Shown one piece after another: positions 15,687-22,761 of a DNA stretch of 40,905 nucleotides. Source of the stretch: JBOGGN01 sp050744165 (GTDB taxonomy: Bacteria; Actinomycetota; Acidimicrobiia; Acidimicrobiales; Palsa-688); assembly GCA_050744165.1 (NCBI GenBank), contig JBOGGN010000122.1, positions 1 through 40,905 on the forward strand. The letters are read 5' to 3'. The translations under genes and the position numbers were made by a program. Positions within the stretch are counted from its first letter, which is position 1. Each line of letters begins with the position of its first letter. Under the pieces are notes generated by a model that did not search any database, was not told where the DNA came from, and worked only from the letters and a program-made list of their open reading frames with translations.

Positions 15687-16322
15687 ATGGCTGACGCCGC
15701 GACCACCGCTGTTGGCGGCGCAACCACCAAGGACGGGTCGCGGCGCTTTTACGAACTGCCCATCCTGGTTGTGGTGGCCGTTGTCATTGCCATCCTCATC
15801 AACACCTACCTGGCGCAGGTGTTTTATATCCCGTCGGCGTCGATGGTGCCACAGCTGCATGTGAACGACCGGGTGGTCGTTTCCAAGCTGGCCTATCACC
15901 TCCACGCGCCGCGGCGGGGAGACATCGTCGTGTTTTCGGCTCCGCCACAGGAGCAAGGAGCCCACGCCGGCTCGTCCAACCCGATCGGTCGGACGTTCCA
16001 GGCCATCGGGCGGGCCCTCGGAGTCTCCGAATCGAAGACCGAGCTCATCAAGCGGGTGATCGGCCTGCCTGGCGACACGGTCCAAGGCCGGGACGGACAT
16101 GTCTATGTCGACGGCCTCCAACTCACCGAGCCGTACCTGCCCCCGACCGCGGTAACCGATGACTTTGGGCCGGTCACCGTTGCGGCAGGCCACCTGTGGG
16201 TCATGGGTGACAACCGGACCAACTCCAGCGACAGCCGGGTGTTCGGGCCGATCCCGGTGTCCAGCATCGTCGGGCGGGCGATCTGGAGGATCTGGCCTCT
16301 CGACCATCTGTCGTTCCTTTAG
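15687..16322 (+). CDS. lepB: Signal peptidase I
   Basis: Membrane-bound Ser/Lys protease that removes Sec/Tat signal peptides. The product is 211 aa. There is one N-terminal transmembrane helix (about residues 25-45, PILVVVAVVIAILINTYLAQ). The catalytic serine is S52 in IPSASMVPQL, and the general-base lysine is K122 in ELIKRVIGLPGDTV. The later boxes are VMGDNRTNSSDSRVFGPIP. The rplS-lepB order is the actinobacterial one. In mycobacteria rnhB follows; here the next 214 nt hold only repeats and two mini-ORFs. Confidence 0.96.
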   Translation: MADAATTAVGGATTKDGSRRFYELPILVVVAVVIAILINTYLAQVFYIPSASMVPQLHVNDRVVVSKLAYHLHAPRRGDIVVFSAPPQEQGAHAGSSNPIGRTFQAIGRALGVSESKTELIKRVIGLPGDTVQGRDGHVYVDGLQLTEPYLPPTAVTDDFGPVTVAAGHLWVMGDNRTNSSDSRVFGPIPVSSIVGRAIWRIWPLDHLSFL

Positions 16323-16324
16323 GC

Positions 16325-16367
16325 GGTCCGGTCTCTCGGCGGGGTCCGGTCTCTCGGCGGTGTCCGG
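16325..16367 (+). repeat. 18-bp tandem repeat after lepB
   Basis: GGTCCGGTCTCTCGGCGG occurs at 16325-16342 and again at 16343-16360, followed by a partial copy. It begins 2 nt after the lepB stop. Confidence 0.85.
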
Positions 16368-16373
16368 GACGAA

Positions 16374-16418
16374 GTGGTCATCCTCGCCGTGGTCATCCTT
16401 GGAGTGGTCATTGAAGTC
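16374..16418 (+). repeat. 15-bp degenerate triple repeat (GTGGTCATCCT...)
   Basis: Three units at 16374-16388, 16389-16403 and 16404-16418 each begin GTGGTCAT. The period is a multiple of three, so the repeat is in phase with the mini-ORF that it encodes (VVILA VVILG VVIEV). Confidence 0.8.
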
Positions 16419-16448
16419 GGCCGCCGACGCCGTAGCATGGGTCCATGA
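16374..16448 (+). CDS. 24-aa single-helix membrane microprotein candidate
   Basis: GTG at 16374 opens a frame coding VVILAVVILGVVIEV followed by GRRRR and SMGP. This is one hydrophobic helix with a positive-inside flank, built from the 15-bp repeat. The stop at 16446-16448 overlaps the ATG of the next mini-ORF (ATGA). The frame is in phase with lepB and open from the lepB stop, so it could also be a readthrough tail or decayed lepB-frame sequence. The ribosome site is weak (CCGGGACGAA). Reality is uncertain. Confidence 0.25.
   Translation: MVILAVVILGVVIEVGRRRRSMGP
16433..16438 (+). promoter_or_regulatory. -10-like TAGCAT box, leaderless ATG at 16445
   Basis: TAGCAT ends exactly 6 nt before the ATG at 16445, the spacing also seen at echA and xer. 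It points to a transcript starting at the 31-codon mini-ORF that precedes the DUF2469 gene. Confidence 0.45.
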
Positions 16449-16540
16449 CGACCGGCGTGCGGTATCGCACCGCGAAGGTGGGCGGCCAAGAGAGCGGGCC
16501 GAGCCCGGCAGGCAGCGAGGTCGGGACGGTGTTTCGGTGA
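16445..16540 (+). CDS. 31-aa leader-like mini-ORF coupled to the DUF2469 gene
   Basis: ATG at 16445 is preceded by a -10-like TAGCAT with 6-nt spacing (leaderless). The frame gives MTTGVRYRTAKVGGQESGPS and 11 more residues, ending with the TGA at 16538-16540 that overlaps the DUF2469 GTG at 16537 (GTGA). No domain is recognisable. It most likely brings ribosomes to the next gene, which has only a weak Shine-Dalgarno. A regulatory leader peptide is possible, but no attenuator hairpin was seen. Confidence 0.4.
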   Translation: MTTGVRYRTAKVGGQESGPSPAGSEVGTVFR

Positions 16541-16830
16541 GCGCCGAAGACCTTGAGCGCTACGAGACCGAGATCGAGCTCCAGCTCTACCAGGAGTACC
16601 GCGCCGTGCTCCCGATGTTCCGCTACGTGGTGGAGACCGAGCGTCGCTTCTACCTGGCCAACGACGTGGTGATGGAGGCCAAGGGCGAGGCCGGTCGCAC
16701 CTACTTCGAGATCAGCCTGGGGGACGCGTGGGTCTGGGACATGTACCGTCCTGCACGGTTCGTCTCCTCGGTGCGGGTGGTCACCTTCAAAGACGTCAAC
16801 GTCGAGGAGCTCCCAGAGAAGGAGCTGTAG
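16537..16830 (+). CDS. DUF2469 family protein, conserved actinobacterial
   Basis: A 97-aa protein of unknown function, highly conserved in Actinomycetota (mycobacterial Rv2901c family). It starts VSAEDLERYETEIELQLYQE and contains YVVETERRFYLANDV, YFEISLGDAWVWDMYRPARF and VRVVTFKDVNVEEL. These blocks match the family almost end to end and fix the GTG at 16537 as the start, although the frame is open from 16159. Its stop lies 2 nt before the proposed yraN start, so the genes are coupled. The synteny lepB-[rnhB]-DUF2469-yraN is kept apart from the missing rnhB. Confidence 0.92.
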   Translation: MSAEDLERYETEIELQLYQEYRAVLPMFRYVVETERRFYLANDVVMEAKGEAGRTYFEISLGDAWVWDMYRPARFVSSVRVVTFKDVNVEELPEKEL

Positions 16831-16832
16831 TC

Positions 16833-17189
16833 ATCACCACTCCCGATACCGGCCGACGGGCCCTCGGTCAGGCCGGCGAGTTGGCCGCGGCCGTCTGGTA
16901 TGAGGCCCGCGGCTACGAGGTCGTGGCCCGGAACTGGCGCTGCCGCGACGGCGAGTTGGACCTGATCCTGCGCCACGGCCGGACTTTCGTCTTCTGCGAG
17001 GTCAAGACCCGTACCACCGACGCGTTCGGCGTGCCGGCCGAGGCGGTCACCGCCCAGAAGCGGGCCCGGATTCGTCGCCTGGCCGCCCGGTGGATCGAGG
17101 AGGCGGCACCGTTGCGACCCCGGGAGATCCGTTTCGACGTGGCCGCCATTCTCGGCGGTGACCTGGAGATCATCGAAGGCGCCTTTTGA
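16833..17189 (+). CDS. UPF0102/YraN family protein, restriction-endonuclease fold (non-canonical start)
   Basis: A 118-aa member of UPF0102, a predicted nuclease-fold family of unknown role found next to competence/recombination genes. GQAGELAAAVWYEARGYEVV and NWRCRDGELDLILRHGRTFV, followed by FCEVKTR, contain the PD-(D/E)xK-like residues (D and E-x-K). The family's start region aligns at ITTPDTGRRALGQ, but no ATG, GTG or TTG is in frame between 16728 and that point. The best ribosome site, AGAAGGAG (16816-16823), is 9 nt before ATC at 16833, so ATC is proposed. GTG at 16728 would add about 35 implausible residues inside DUF2469. Confidence 0.85.
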   Translation: MTTPDTGRRALGQAGELAAAVWYEARGYEVVARNWRCRDGELDLILRHGRTFVFCEVKTRTTDAFGVPAEAVTAQKRARIRRLAARWIEEAAPLRPREIRFDVAAILGGDLEIIEGAF

Positions 17190-17203
17190 CCGAGCCCCGG
17201 TGA
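17186..17203 (+). other. 5-codon bridging mini-ORF between yraN and the PLP-enzyme gene
   Basis: TTG at 17186 overlaps the yraN stop (TTGA). The frame encodes LTEPR and ends in the TGA at 17201-17203, overlapping the next gene's GTG at 17200 (GTGA). No Shine-Dalgarno precedes that GTG. Confidence 0.25.
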
Positions 17204-18387
17204 GCGACTCGACGAGCGGCGGTGCCGGTGGGTTGTCGATCGAACGTCGGTGGGCGCCCGCCACTCAGGCGGTTCGTCTTGGTCGACCGGAGGGGCCGGG
17301 AACGCCGGTAAATGGCCCCGTGGCGCTGTCCTCCACGTTCCGCGCCGGGGGGACGTCGGTGTACGGCAGGGACAACAACGCCACTTGGGAAGCCTTCGAG
17401 GAGGTGCTCGGAGCGCTTGAAGGTGGTACCGCGCTGGCCTTCGCCTCGGGGATGGGCGCCATCTCCTCGATCTTGGAAACGGTGCCCGTTGGGGGTTCGG
17501 TCGTGGTCGCGGGCGACGCGTACAACGGCACCCGGCGATTCCTCACCGACGCCGCCCACCGTGGCCGCCTCGTGGTTCGCAACGTCGAGGTCAGCGACAC
17601 CGAGGCCACCCTCGCCATCTGCGAGGAGGTGTCGCCCGGTGCTTCGGTCGGTGGCAAGGCTTCCGACGCCTGGCTGTGGTTGGAGTCGCCGACGAACCCT
17701 CTCCTGGCGATCGCCGATCTGCCGGCGCTCATCGAGGGCGCCCACAGCCTGGGGATGACGGTGGCGGTCGACAACACCTTCGCCACGCCCCTGCTCCAGT
17801 CGCCGCTCGAGCTTGGTGCCGACGTCGTCGCCCACAGCGCCACCAAGCTGATCTCCGGCCACTCCGATGTCGTCATGGGCGCGGTCATCACCTCGTCGGC
17901 CACGATGCTCGAACAGCTGCGGATGAGGCGATCCCTCCATGGGGCGATCCCGGGACCGTTCGAGACGTACCTGGCGTTACGCGGCCTTCGCACGCTGCCC
18001 GTCCGCCTCGAACGGGCTCAGGCCACGGCGGGTGACCTGGCCGAACGGCTGGTCGCCCGCCGGGGCGTCACGGGCGTCCGGTCTCCCGGACGCACCGACC
18101 ATCCGGGGCACAAATGGGCGGCCCGCCAGATGCGCGGCTTCGGCGCCATGCTGTCCTTCGAGGTCAACGGCGGCTCGGAGGCCGCTGAGAAGGTGTGCCA
18201 GTCCGTCACCGTGATGACCCATGGGACCAGCCTCGGCGGAGTCGAAACCCTCATCGAACGGCGGGGCCGGTGGCTCGGCGAATCCCACCTCCCGCCGGCA
18301 TTGCTGCGCCTGTCGGTCGGCCTCGAGGACCCCGACGACCTGTGGTGGGACCTCGACCAGGCGCTGGAGCGGGCGCTCGCCGGCTGA
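17200..18387 (+). CDS. Cystathionine gamma-synthase/lyase family PLP enzyme
   Basis: Trans-sulfuration (Cys/Met metabolism) PLP-dependent enzyme, 395 aa from the GTG at 17200. VNGPVALSSTFRAGGTSVYG is the family start, then YGRDNNATWEAFEEVLGALE, ASGMGAISSIL and SPTNPLLAIADLP. DNTFATPLLQSPLELGADVV leads to HSATKLISGHSDVVMG with the PLP lysine (K216). The C-terminal part has GTSLGGVETLIERR (family SLGGxEsLxxxP) and LLRLSVGLEDPDDLWWDL. Substrate (cystathionine synthase, gamma-lyase or methionine gamma-lyase) cannot be set from the motifs. It is not part of the conserved block in mycobacteria, so it is probably a lineage-specific insertion between yraN and comM. Confidence 0.9.
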   Translation: MSDSTSGGAGGLSIERRWAPATQAVRLGRPEGPGTPVNGPVALSSTFRAGGTSVYGRDNNATWEAFEEVLGALEGGTALAFASGMGAISSILETVPVGGSVVVAGDAYNGTRRFLTDAAHRGRLVVRNVEVSDTEATLAICEEVSPGASVGGKASDAWLWLESPTNPLLAIADLPALIEGAHSLGMTVAVDNTFATPLLQSPLELGADVVAHSATKLISGHSDVVMGAVITSSATMLEQLRMRRSLHGAIPGPFETYLALRGLRTLPVRLERAQATAGDLAERLVARRGVTGVRSPGRTDHPGHKWAARQMRGFGAMLSFEVNGGSEAAEKVCQSVTVMTHGTSLGGVETLIERRGRWLGESHLPPALLRLSVGLEDPDDLWWDLDQALERALAG

Positions 18388-18521
18388 GCGATCATCTCCG
18401 CCTCTGCCTCCGCCTCCGCGGCCACGAGTACGCCAGACCATAGCCTCCGCTGCCCAGTACCTTCCGAGCTGGGTTCTCGGTGTTACAAGTAAGGCATCGA
18501 AGGCCGTGGGTGGAGAAGCCA

Positions 18522-18539
18522 GGCTGACCGACGTCAGCC
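18522..18539. terminator. Hairpin between convergent genes (no T-tract)
   Basis: GGCTGAC-CGAC-GTCAGCC is a perfect 7-bp stem with a 4-nt loop. It overlaps the stop of the minus-strand zinc-knuckle gene and lies 135 nt past the PLP-enzyme stop. Without a T-run on either side it is only a candidate terminator. The stretch 18388-18521 otherwise shows only a CCTCCGCCTC-type pyrimidine run. Confidence 0.35.
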
Positions 18540-18761
18540 GCGCCCGGGCCGCCGTCGAGCCCGGTGCTCCCAGCAGGGACTGTGCCAGTGACGTCGAAGG
18601 TCGGGTGCCTCCCGTGGGACAACCACCACATGACCGGTCCGAGGCGCGATCTCCTGCTGGCAGCCCGGGCACAGGTACGCCTTGCGCGCCTGGAACGGCT
18701 GGATGCGCCGGACCTCGACGTCGCCGAAGGCGGGATCGATCAGCGCGGGATCAGTGCCCAC
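18534..18761 (-). CDS. Small CxxC/HxxC zinc-knuckle protein, conserved actinobacterial type
   Basis: A 75-aa product from GTG at 18761. Core: VRRIQPFQARKAYLCPGCQQ, then TGHVVVVPREAPDLRRHWHS followed by PCWEHR. The CPGC pair plus H-x5-HWHxxC arrangement resembles the short actinobacterial proteins often labelled 'ATP/GTP-binding protein' (pattern YRCPGCDHEIxPGTxHVVV...RHWHTPCW). That label has no visible basis here; a structural zinc site is inferred. It starts inside the end of the upstream membrane-protein gene (22-nt overlap), so the two are co-transcribed. The frame is open upstream to 18890, but conservation begins after 18761. Confidence 0.75.
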   Translation of the reverse strand: MGTDPALIDPAFGDVEVRRIQPFQARKAYLCPGCQQEIAPRTGHVVVVPREAPDLRRHWHSPCWEHRARRRPGRG

Positions 18762-18853
18762 AACAGCAGCCCGGCGACAACCGCGAACGAGAACGCCACG
18801 ATGAGGTAGTCGGATTGGCGTCGACGCTGAGGACGGTACGGGTTGAAGCCCAC
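18740..18853 (-). CDS. 37-aa single-pass membrane protein, leaderless
   Basis: Too short for usual ORF cut-offs. From GTG at 18853 the frame reads VGFNPYRPQRRRQSDYLIVA followed by FSFAVVAGLLLWALIPR and TGA. A basic N-terminal arm is followed by one transmembrane helix. The start GFNPYRPQ resembles short membrane proteins of other actinobacteria as I recall them. A TACCCT -10 box (minus strand, 18860-18865) ends exactly 6 nt before the GTG, giving a leaderless mRNA. It overlaps the downstream zinc-knuckle gene by 22 nt. Function unknown. Confidence 0.7.
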   Translation of the reverse strand: MGFNPYRPQRRRQSDYLIVAFSFAVVAGLLLWALIPR

Positions 18854-18859
18854 CACGGG

Positions 18860-18865
18860 AGGGTA
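18860..18865 (-). promoter_or_regulatory. Leaderless -10 box (TACCCT) of the minus-strand small gene pair
   Basis: Read on the minus strand, TACCCT is 6 nt upstream of GTG at 18853. It lies 24 bp from the -10 of the divergent echA promoter, so the two promoters overlap and may be co-regulated or compete. Confidence 0.5.
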
Positions 18866-18889
18866 CCGCCCGGCGTTGGCCGCCCGGCA

Positions 18890-18895
18890 TAGGGT
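18890..18895 (+). promoter_or_regulatory. Leaderless -10 box (TAGGGT) of echA
   Basis: TAGGGT is followed by GAGCCC and then the GTG start at 18902, a spacing of exactly 6 nt. No Shine-Dalgarno is present, consistent with leaderless translation. Confidence 0.55.
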
Positions 18896-18901
18896 GAGCC
18901 C

Positions 18902-19669
18902 GTGGAGACCCTGCTGGTCGAACGTTGCGATGGTGTCGTCACCGTCACCATGAACCGGCCCGCCAAGAAGAACGCCGTGAACCCCACCATGTGGCGCGAA
19001 CTGGCTGAGTGCATCGATGAGGTAAGCAGGCGCGGAGAGGACCGGGTCATGGTGCTTACCGGGGCAGGCGGCGCCTTTTGTTCAGGCGCCGATTTGGCCG
19101 AGGTCGACTCCACAACCCAACCGTTGTCGCTCATGGCTCAGGTGGGCGATGTGGCACTGGCGTTGCACAGGATGCCGAAGCCGACGATTGCCAAGGTGCC
19201 GGGAGTGGCGGCGGGCGCCGGGTGCAACATGGCGCTCTGCTGCGACCTGATTGTTGCGTCCGACGAGGCACGCTTCTGTGAGATCTTTTCCCGGCGAGGG
19301 CTTTCGCTCGACTTTGGAGGGTCGTGGCTGCTTCCCAGGCTGGTGGGAATGCACCGGGCGAAGGAACTGGCCTTTTTCGGGGACATGCTGGCGGCCAAAG
19401 AGGCGTTCGATCTCGGGCTTGTGAACCGGGTCATTCCGGCGCTGGAAATCGACGAATTCGTCGATGGCTGGGCCCACCGGTTGGCGGCGGGACCGCCGAT
19501 CGCATTGTCGATGACAAAGGCGCTCCTGAACCGATCCCTCGAGATGCCATTTTCTGAGGCGGTCGACCAGGAGGGGAGATGCCAGGTGATCAACTTCTCG
19601 ACCGCCGATACCGCCGAGGCGATGGTCGCATTTCTGGAGAAGCGCGAACCGCGATTTCAGGGTCGCTGA
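18902..19669 (+). CDS. Enoyl-CoA hydratase/isomerase family protein (crotonase fold)
   Basis: 255-aa crotonase, acting on acyl-CoA thioesters. It begins METLLVERCDGVVTVTMNRP then KKNAVNP. The oxyanion-hole segments are GAFCSGADL (about residues 58-66) and VAAGAGCNMALCCDLIVA (about 101-118). The active-site segment SRRGLSLDFGGSWLLPRLVG has Asp where classical hydratases have Glu, as in PaaG/enoyl-CoA isomerase-like members, so isomerase or ring-CoA chemistry is as likely as hydration. It stands alone, without beta-oxidation partners, behind its own leaderless promoter. The substrate is unknown. Confidence 0.9.
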   Translation: METLLVERCDGVVTVTMNRPAKKNAVNPTMWRELAECIDEVSRRGEDRVMVLTGAGGAFCSGADLAEVDSTTQPLSLMAQVGDVALALHRMPKPTIAKVPGVAAGAGCNMALCCDLIVASDEARFCEIFSRRGLSLDFGGSWLLPRLVGMHRAKELAFFGDMLAAKEAFDLGLVNRVIPALEIDEFVDGWAHRLAAGPPIALSMTKALLNRSLEMPFSEAVDQEGRCQVINFSTADTAEAMVAFLEKREPRFQGR

Positions 19670-19763
19670 CACTGCGGGTTGGGGGTTCGGCGGGCTGAGC
19701 TCCTTCAGGCCCTCGTTGGGACGGGAGAGTCGCCGGAAGTCATTGGATGTCACAGGGCACCGG

Positions 19764-19769
19764 TAGGGT
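19764..19769 (+). promoter_or_regulatory. -10-like TAGGGT box upstream of comM
   Basis: TAGGGT in the 177-nt gap between echA and comM, leaving a leader of about 70 nt before GTG at 19847. Nothing else was seen in this gap. Confidence 0.35.
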
Positions 19770-19846
19770 GCCCAAAGAACACCTCGAGCCGGCCGGCGCC
19801 TCCTAGTGCGGCCCTCCTACGCAACCCACTGACCGAGGTGACCCCT

Positions 19847-21376
19847 GTGCTCGCGACGATTCCTTCCGCCACCCTGCTCGGCGTCGACGGCCTCTCCATC
19901 ACGGTGGAGGTGCACACCACCGGCGGGATCCCGTGTTTCGCCGTCGTCGGGCTCCCGGACGCGTCCTGCCGTGAAGCGCGCGATCGGGTACGGGCGGCGC
20001 TGATGTCCAGCGACCTGCCGTGGCAGAACCGCCGCGTGACGGTGAACCTGGCTCCCTCCGGGTTGCGCAAGTCCGGAGCCGGCCTCGATCTGCCCATCGC
20101 TATCGGTCTGCTGGTGGCCGCGGAGGCGCTCACACCGAACGAGCTCTACGAGACGGCGTTCATCGGCGAACTCGGCCTCGACGGGTCGATCCGGGCAGTT
20201 CCCGGCGTGCTCTCGATGGTCGACGCGGTCGACGCACGTACCGTCGTGGTGCCTCCGGCGTGTTACGGCGAGGCCTGCGCCCTGGCTCGACATCAGGTCC
20301 GGACCGCCAAGACGCTTCGAGAGCTCGTCGACTGCCTGCTCGGGCGGCGCCGTTGGAGCGCCCCGGCCCTGGCCGAAGACGCACCCGCGGACTGCACGCC
20401 CGACCTGCGTGACGTGCGGGGCCAGCCTCTGGCGCGGGCCGCGGTCGAAGTGTCGGCCGCGGGCGGTCACCACCTTCTCATGGTCGGGCCACCGGGCGCC
20501 GGGAAGTCGATGCTGGCCCGGCGTCTGCCCGGGCTCTTGCCGCCGTTGACCTCCGCTGAGGCATTTGCCACCAGCCGCATTCATTCCGCGGCCGGCCTGC
20601 CTCTGCCGGCGACGGGGCTGCTGCGGCGGCCGCCATTTCGGGCTCCGCACCACGGCGCATCAGCAGTGTCCCTCGTCGGCGGCGGCGCCTCGACGATGCG
20701 CCCGGGGGAGATCTCCTGCGCTCATTTCGGGGTGCTGTTCCTAGACGAGCTGGGGGAGTTCCCGTCCTCGGTGCTGGACACCTTGCGACAGCCCATGGAG
20801 GAGGGCGAGATTCGGGTCTCCCGGGCTCATGGGAGCGTCACCTTCCCGGCCCGCTTCCTCATGGTGGCTGCCTTGAACCCCTGCCCCTGCGGCGAGGGCA
20901 CCACTCCGGGGGCTTGTCGATGTCTGGAGCAGGCCCGGCATCGATATGCCGGCCGGGTCTCGGGGCCACTCCTCGACCGATTCGACTTGCGGGTCACCGT
21001 CGACAGGCCTGACGTCGCCCAGCTCCTGCCGAGCGACCCGGAGTCGGCGACACGCGAAGAGACCACGGCGACGGTGGCCACCCGGGTGGCCGCGGCCCGC
21101 CAGGTCGCTGCCAGCCGTGGCGTCCGCTGCAACTCCGAGATTCCAGGATGGGCGCTCGACGACGCGGCGCCGCTGACGCCAGGCGCCCGCAGCCTGCTCG
21201 AGTCCCGGCTGCGCCAAGGGCGGCTGAGCGCCCGCGGCCTCGATCGAGTCCGACGAGTGGCGCGTACCCTGGCCGACCTCGACGAGCGCACCGGGCCGGT
21301 CACCGAAGACGACATCTGCGGTGCCTTGGTGCTGCGAGCTGAGCCGTTCCCGGCCGCGGTGGGCGTCGTCGAGTGA
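19847..21376 (+). CDS. comM: ComM/YifB family Mg-chelatase-like AAA+ ATPase
   Basis: Branch-migration helicase that promotes integration of DNA taken up by transformation. From GTG at 19847 it is 509 aa. The start is supported by GAGG at 19835-19838, 8 nt upstream; GTG at 19838 adds three residues. The N-terminal domain has ATLLGVDGLSITVEVHTTGG and GLPDASCREARDRVRAAL. The AAA+ domain has Walker A VGPPGAGKSMLARRLPGLLP, then PFRAPHHGASAVSLVGGG, Walker B GVLFLDELGEFPSSVLDTLR and ALNPCPCGEG. The C-terminal lid has SARGLDRVRRVARTLADL. It overlaps dprA by 4 nt. Confidence 0.95.
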   Translation: MLATIPSATLLGVDGLSITVEVHTTGGIPCFAVVGLPDASCREARDRVRAALMSSDLPWQNRRVTVNLAPSGLRKSGAGLDLPIAIGLLVAAEALTPNELYETAFIGELGLDGSIRAVPGVLSMVDAVDARTVVVPPACYGEACALARHQVRTAKTLRELVDCLLGRRRWSAPALAEDAPADCTPDLRDVRGQPLARAAVEVSAAGGHHLLMVGPPGAGKSMLARRLPGLLPPLTSAEAFATSRIHSAAGLPLPATGLLRRPPFRAPHHGASAVSLVGGGASTMRPGEISCAHFGVLFLDELGEFPSSVLDTLRQPMEEGEIRVSRAHGSVTFPARFLMVAALNPCPCGEGTTPGACRCLEQARHRYAGRVSGPLLDRFDLRVTVDRPDVAQLLPSDPESATREETTATVATRVAAARQVAASRGVRCNSEIPGWALDDAAPLTPGARSLLESRLRQGRLSARGLDRVRRVARTLADLDERTGPVTEDDICGALVLRAEPFPAAVGVVE

Positions 21377-22725
21377 GCGCCTGCGGCCATCTCCCGCCCG
21401 AGGCCTTTGCTGCGGCGCTGGCCGATCTCCCCGGTATGGGCCCGACCCGGCTGGCTGGCCTGCTCCGTCAAGACTCGCCGCCCGCGATCTGGCAACAGGT
21501 GGCGCAAGGCCGCATCCGGCGCCGGACCCGAGCACCGCGAGACGCTGCCGAGTCACCCAGCGCGGATCCGTCGGAGTGGGCACTCGCCGCCGCCCGGGTT
21601 GACGTCCAGCGCCGTTGGCAAGCCATCCGGCAGGCCAAGATCTCAGTCCACTATCTCGGCGGAACGGGTATGCCATCGGTGCTGGCCGAGGATCCGCAGG
21701 CGCCCGGAGTGCTGTTCTGTCAGGGTGCGCTGGAGGTCCTGCGCCAGCCTCGCGTCGCCGTGGTCGGGACCCGCCACTGCACTGGCTATGGTCTCGACGT
21801 AGCCCGGAAGCTCGGTCATGACCTCGCCGCCGCGGGGGTGTGCGTCGTGTCCGGTCTCGCCCTCGGGATAGACGGGGCCGCGCACGAAGGTGCGTTGCAG
21901 GCCACAGGTGGTGCCGGGCCACTCGGGATCGCGGCCAGCGGCGTGGACGTGCCCTACCCGCCCCGGCATGCGGCGCTTTGGGGCAGGGTGATCCAGAAGG
22001 GTGCCATCGTGTCGGAGACGCCCCCGGGCCGCCAGGCGCAGGCGTGGCGTTTTCCAAGCCGCAACCGGCTCATCGCCGCCGTGGCCAGAGCCTTGGTTGT
22101 GGTCGAGTCCCACGCCGGGGGCGGTTCGATGCTCACCGTGGCCGCGGCCGCCGAACGAGGGATAGAGATCTTGGCGGTTCCCGGGCCGGTCAACTCCCGA
22201 GCGTCGGAGGGCACCAACCAGCTCCTGTACGACGGCCTGGCGCCAGCGCGCCATGCAGGCGACGTTTTGGCCGCGCTCGGCGACCTCCGGCCCTGGCCGC
22301 CACCGCTGGCTGGCACCGGGGTGACGGGCCTCGGCACCAAGGACAGCACGGCGGGGGACTCAGCCGCCGGCGGACGGAGTCGATCCGCGCGGTCGCTGCC
22401 TCCGCCTCAGGCGGCAGGTCGTTACGAGGTGGCGGCACAACCGACGCCAAGCGCAGGCGCCGGTGCGCACGGCCAACGCCAGCTGCTGGCCTCCGCCGGT
22501 GGTCAACCTCCGGCGGGCGCCGCCAACCGTTCGTCCAGTACCGCCCGGCTCGAACCCGCGCTGCGCCGGGTCCTCGATGCAGTGGACACGACTCCGACGC
22601 CCACCAGCCTGATCGCGACGCGCACAGGCCTGCCGCTCAGCGCCTTGAGCAGCGTTCTGATCCGGCTCGAGGCCTCCGCCTTGGTCAGAGGTCAAGGGAC
22701 CTGGTGGGAGCGATTGCCGAAATGA
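21373..22725 (+). CDS. dprA: DNA processing protein DprA
   Basis: Binds incoming single-stranded DNA and loads RecA during transformation. The product is 450 aa, longer than the usual 290-390. The N-terminal helical region has GMGPTRLAGLLRQ. The Rossmann core has AVVGTRHCTGYGLDVARKLG, VVSGLALGIDGAAHEGALQA, SGVDVPYPPRHAALW, FPSRNRLIAAVARALVVVES, GGSMLTVAAAAERG, LAVPGPVNSRASEGTNQLL. A long low-complexity linker (about residues 315-390) precedes a winged-helix domain (RLEPALRRVLDAVDTTPTPT...). GTG at 21373 overlaps the comM stop (GTGA). After the stop an 8-codon ATGA-initiated frame ends before xer. Confidence 0.95.
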   Translation: MSACGHLPPEAFAAALADLPGMGPTRLAGLLRQDSPPAIWQQVAQGRIRRRTRAPRDAAESPSADPSEWALAAARVDVQRRWQAIRQAKISVHYLGGTGMPSVLAEDPQAPGVLFCQGALEVLRQPRVAVVGTRHCTGYGLDVARKLGHDLAAAGVCVVSGLALGIDGAAHEGALQATGGAGPLGIAASGVDVPYPPRHAALWGRVIQKGAIVSETPPGRQAQAWRFPSRNRLIAAVARALVVVESHAGGGSMLTVAAAAERGIEILAVPGPVNSRASEGTNQLLYDGLAPARHAGDVLAALGDLRPWPPPLAGTGVTGLGTKDSTAGDSAAGGRSRSARSLPPPQAAGRYEVAAQPTPSAGAGAHGQRQLLASAGGQPPAGAANRSSSTARLEPALRRVLDAVDTTPTPTSLIATRTGLPLSALSSVLIRLEASALVRGQGTWWERLPK

Positions 22726-22749
22726 CGCTCTCGGCCGCCAGCTGGTGAC

Positions 22750-22755
22750 TAGCTT
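22750..22755 (+). promoter_or_regulatory. Leaderless -10 box (TAGCTT) of the tyrosine recombinase gene
   Basis: TAGCTT ends exactly 6 nt before ATG at 22762; no Shine-Dalgarno is visible. Confidence 0.5.
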
Positions 22756-22761
22756 CGGCGC

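Noticed and set aside
18392..18672. Other frames in the PLP-enzyme/crotonase gap on either strand
   Set aside because: No conserved pattern, start context or coding bias; the supported genes there are the two minus-strand small ones.
19679..19846. Longer N-terminus of ComM
   Set aside because: Sequence before 19838 has no family match, and the TAGGGT promoter box lies inside it.
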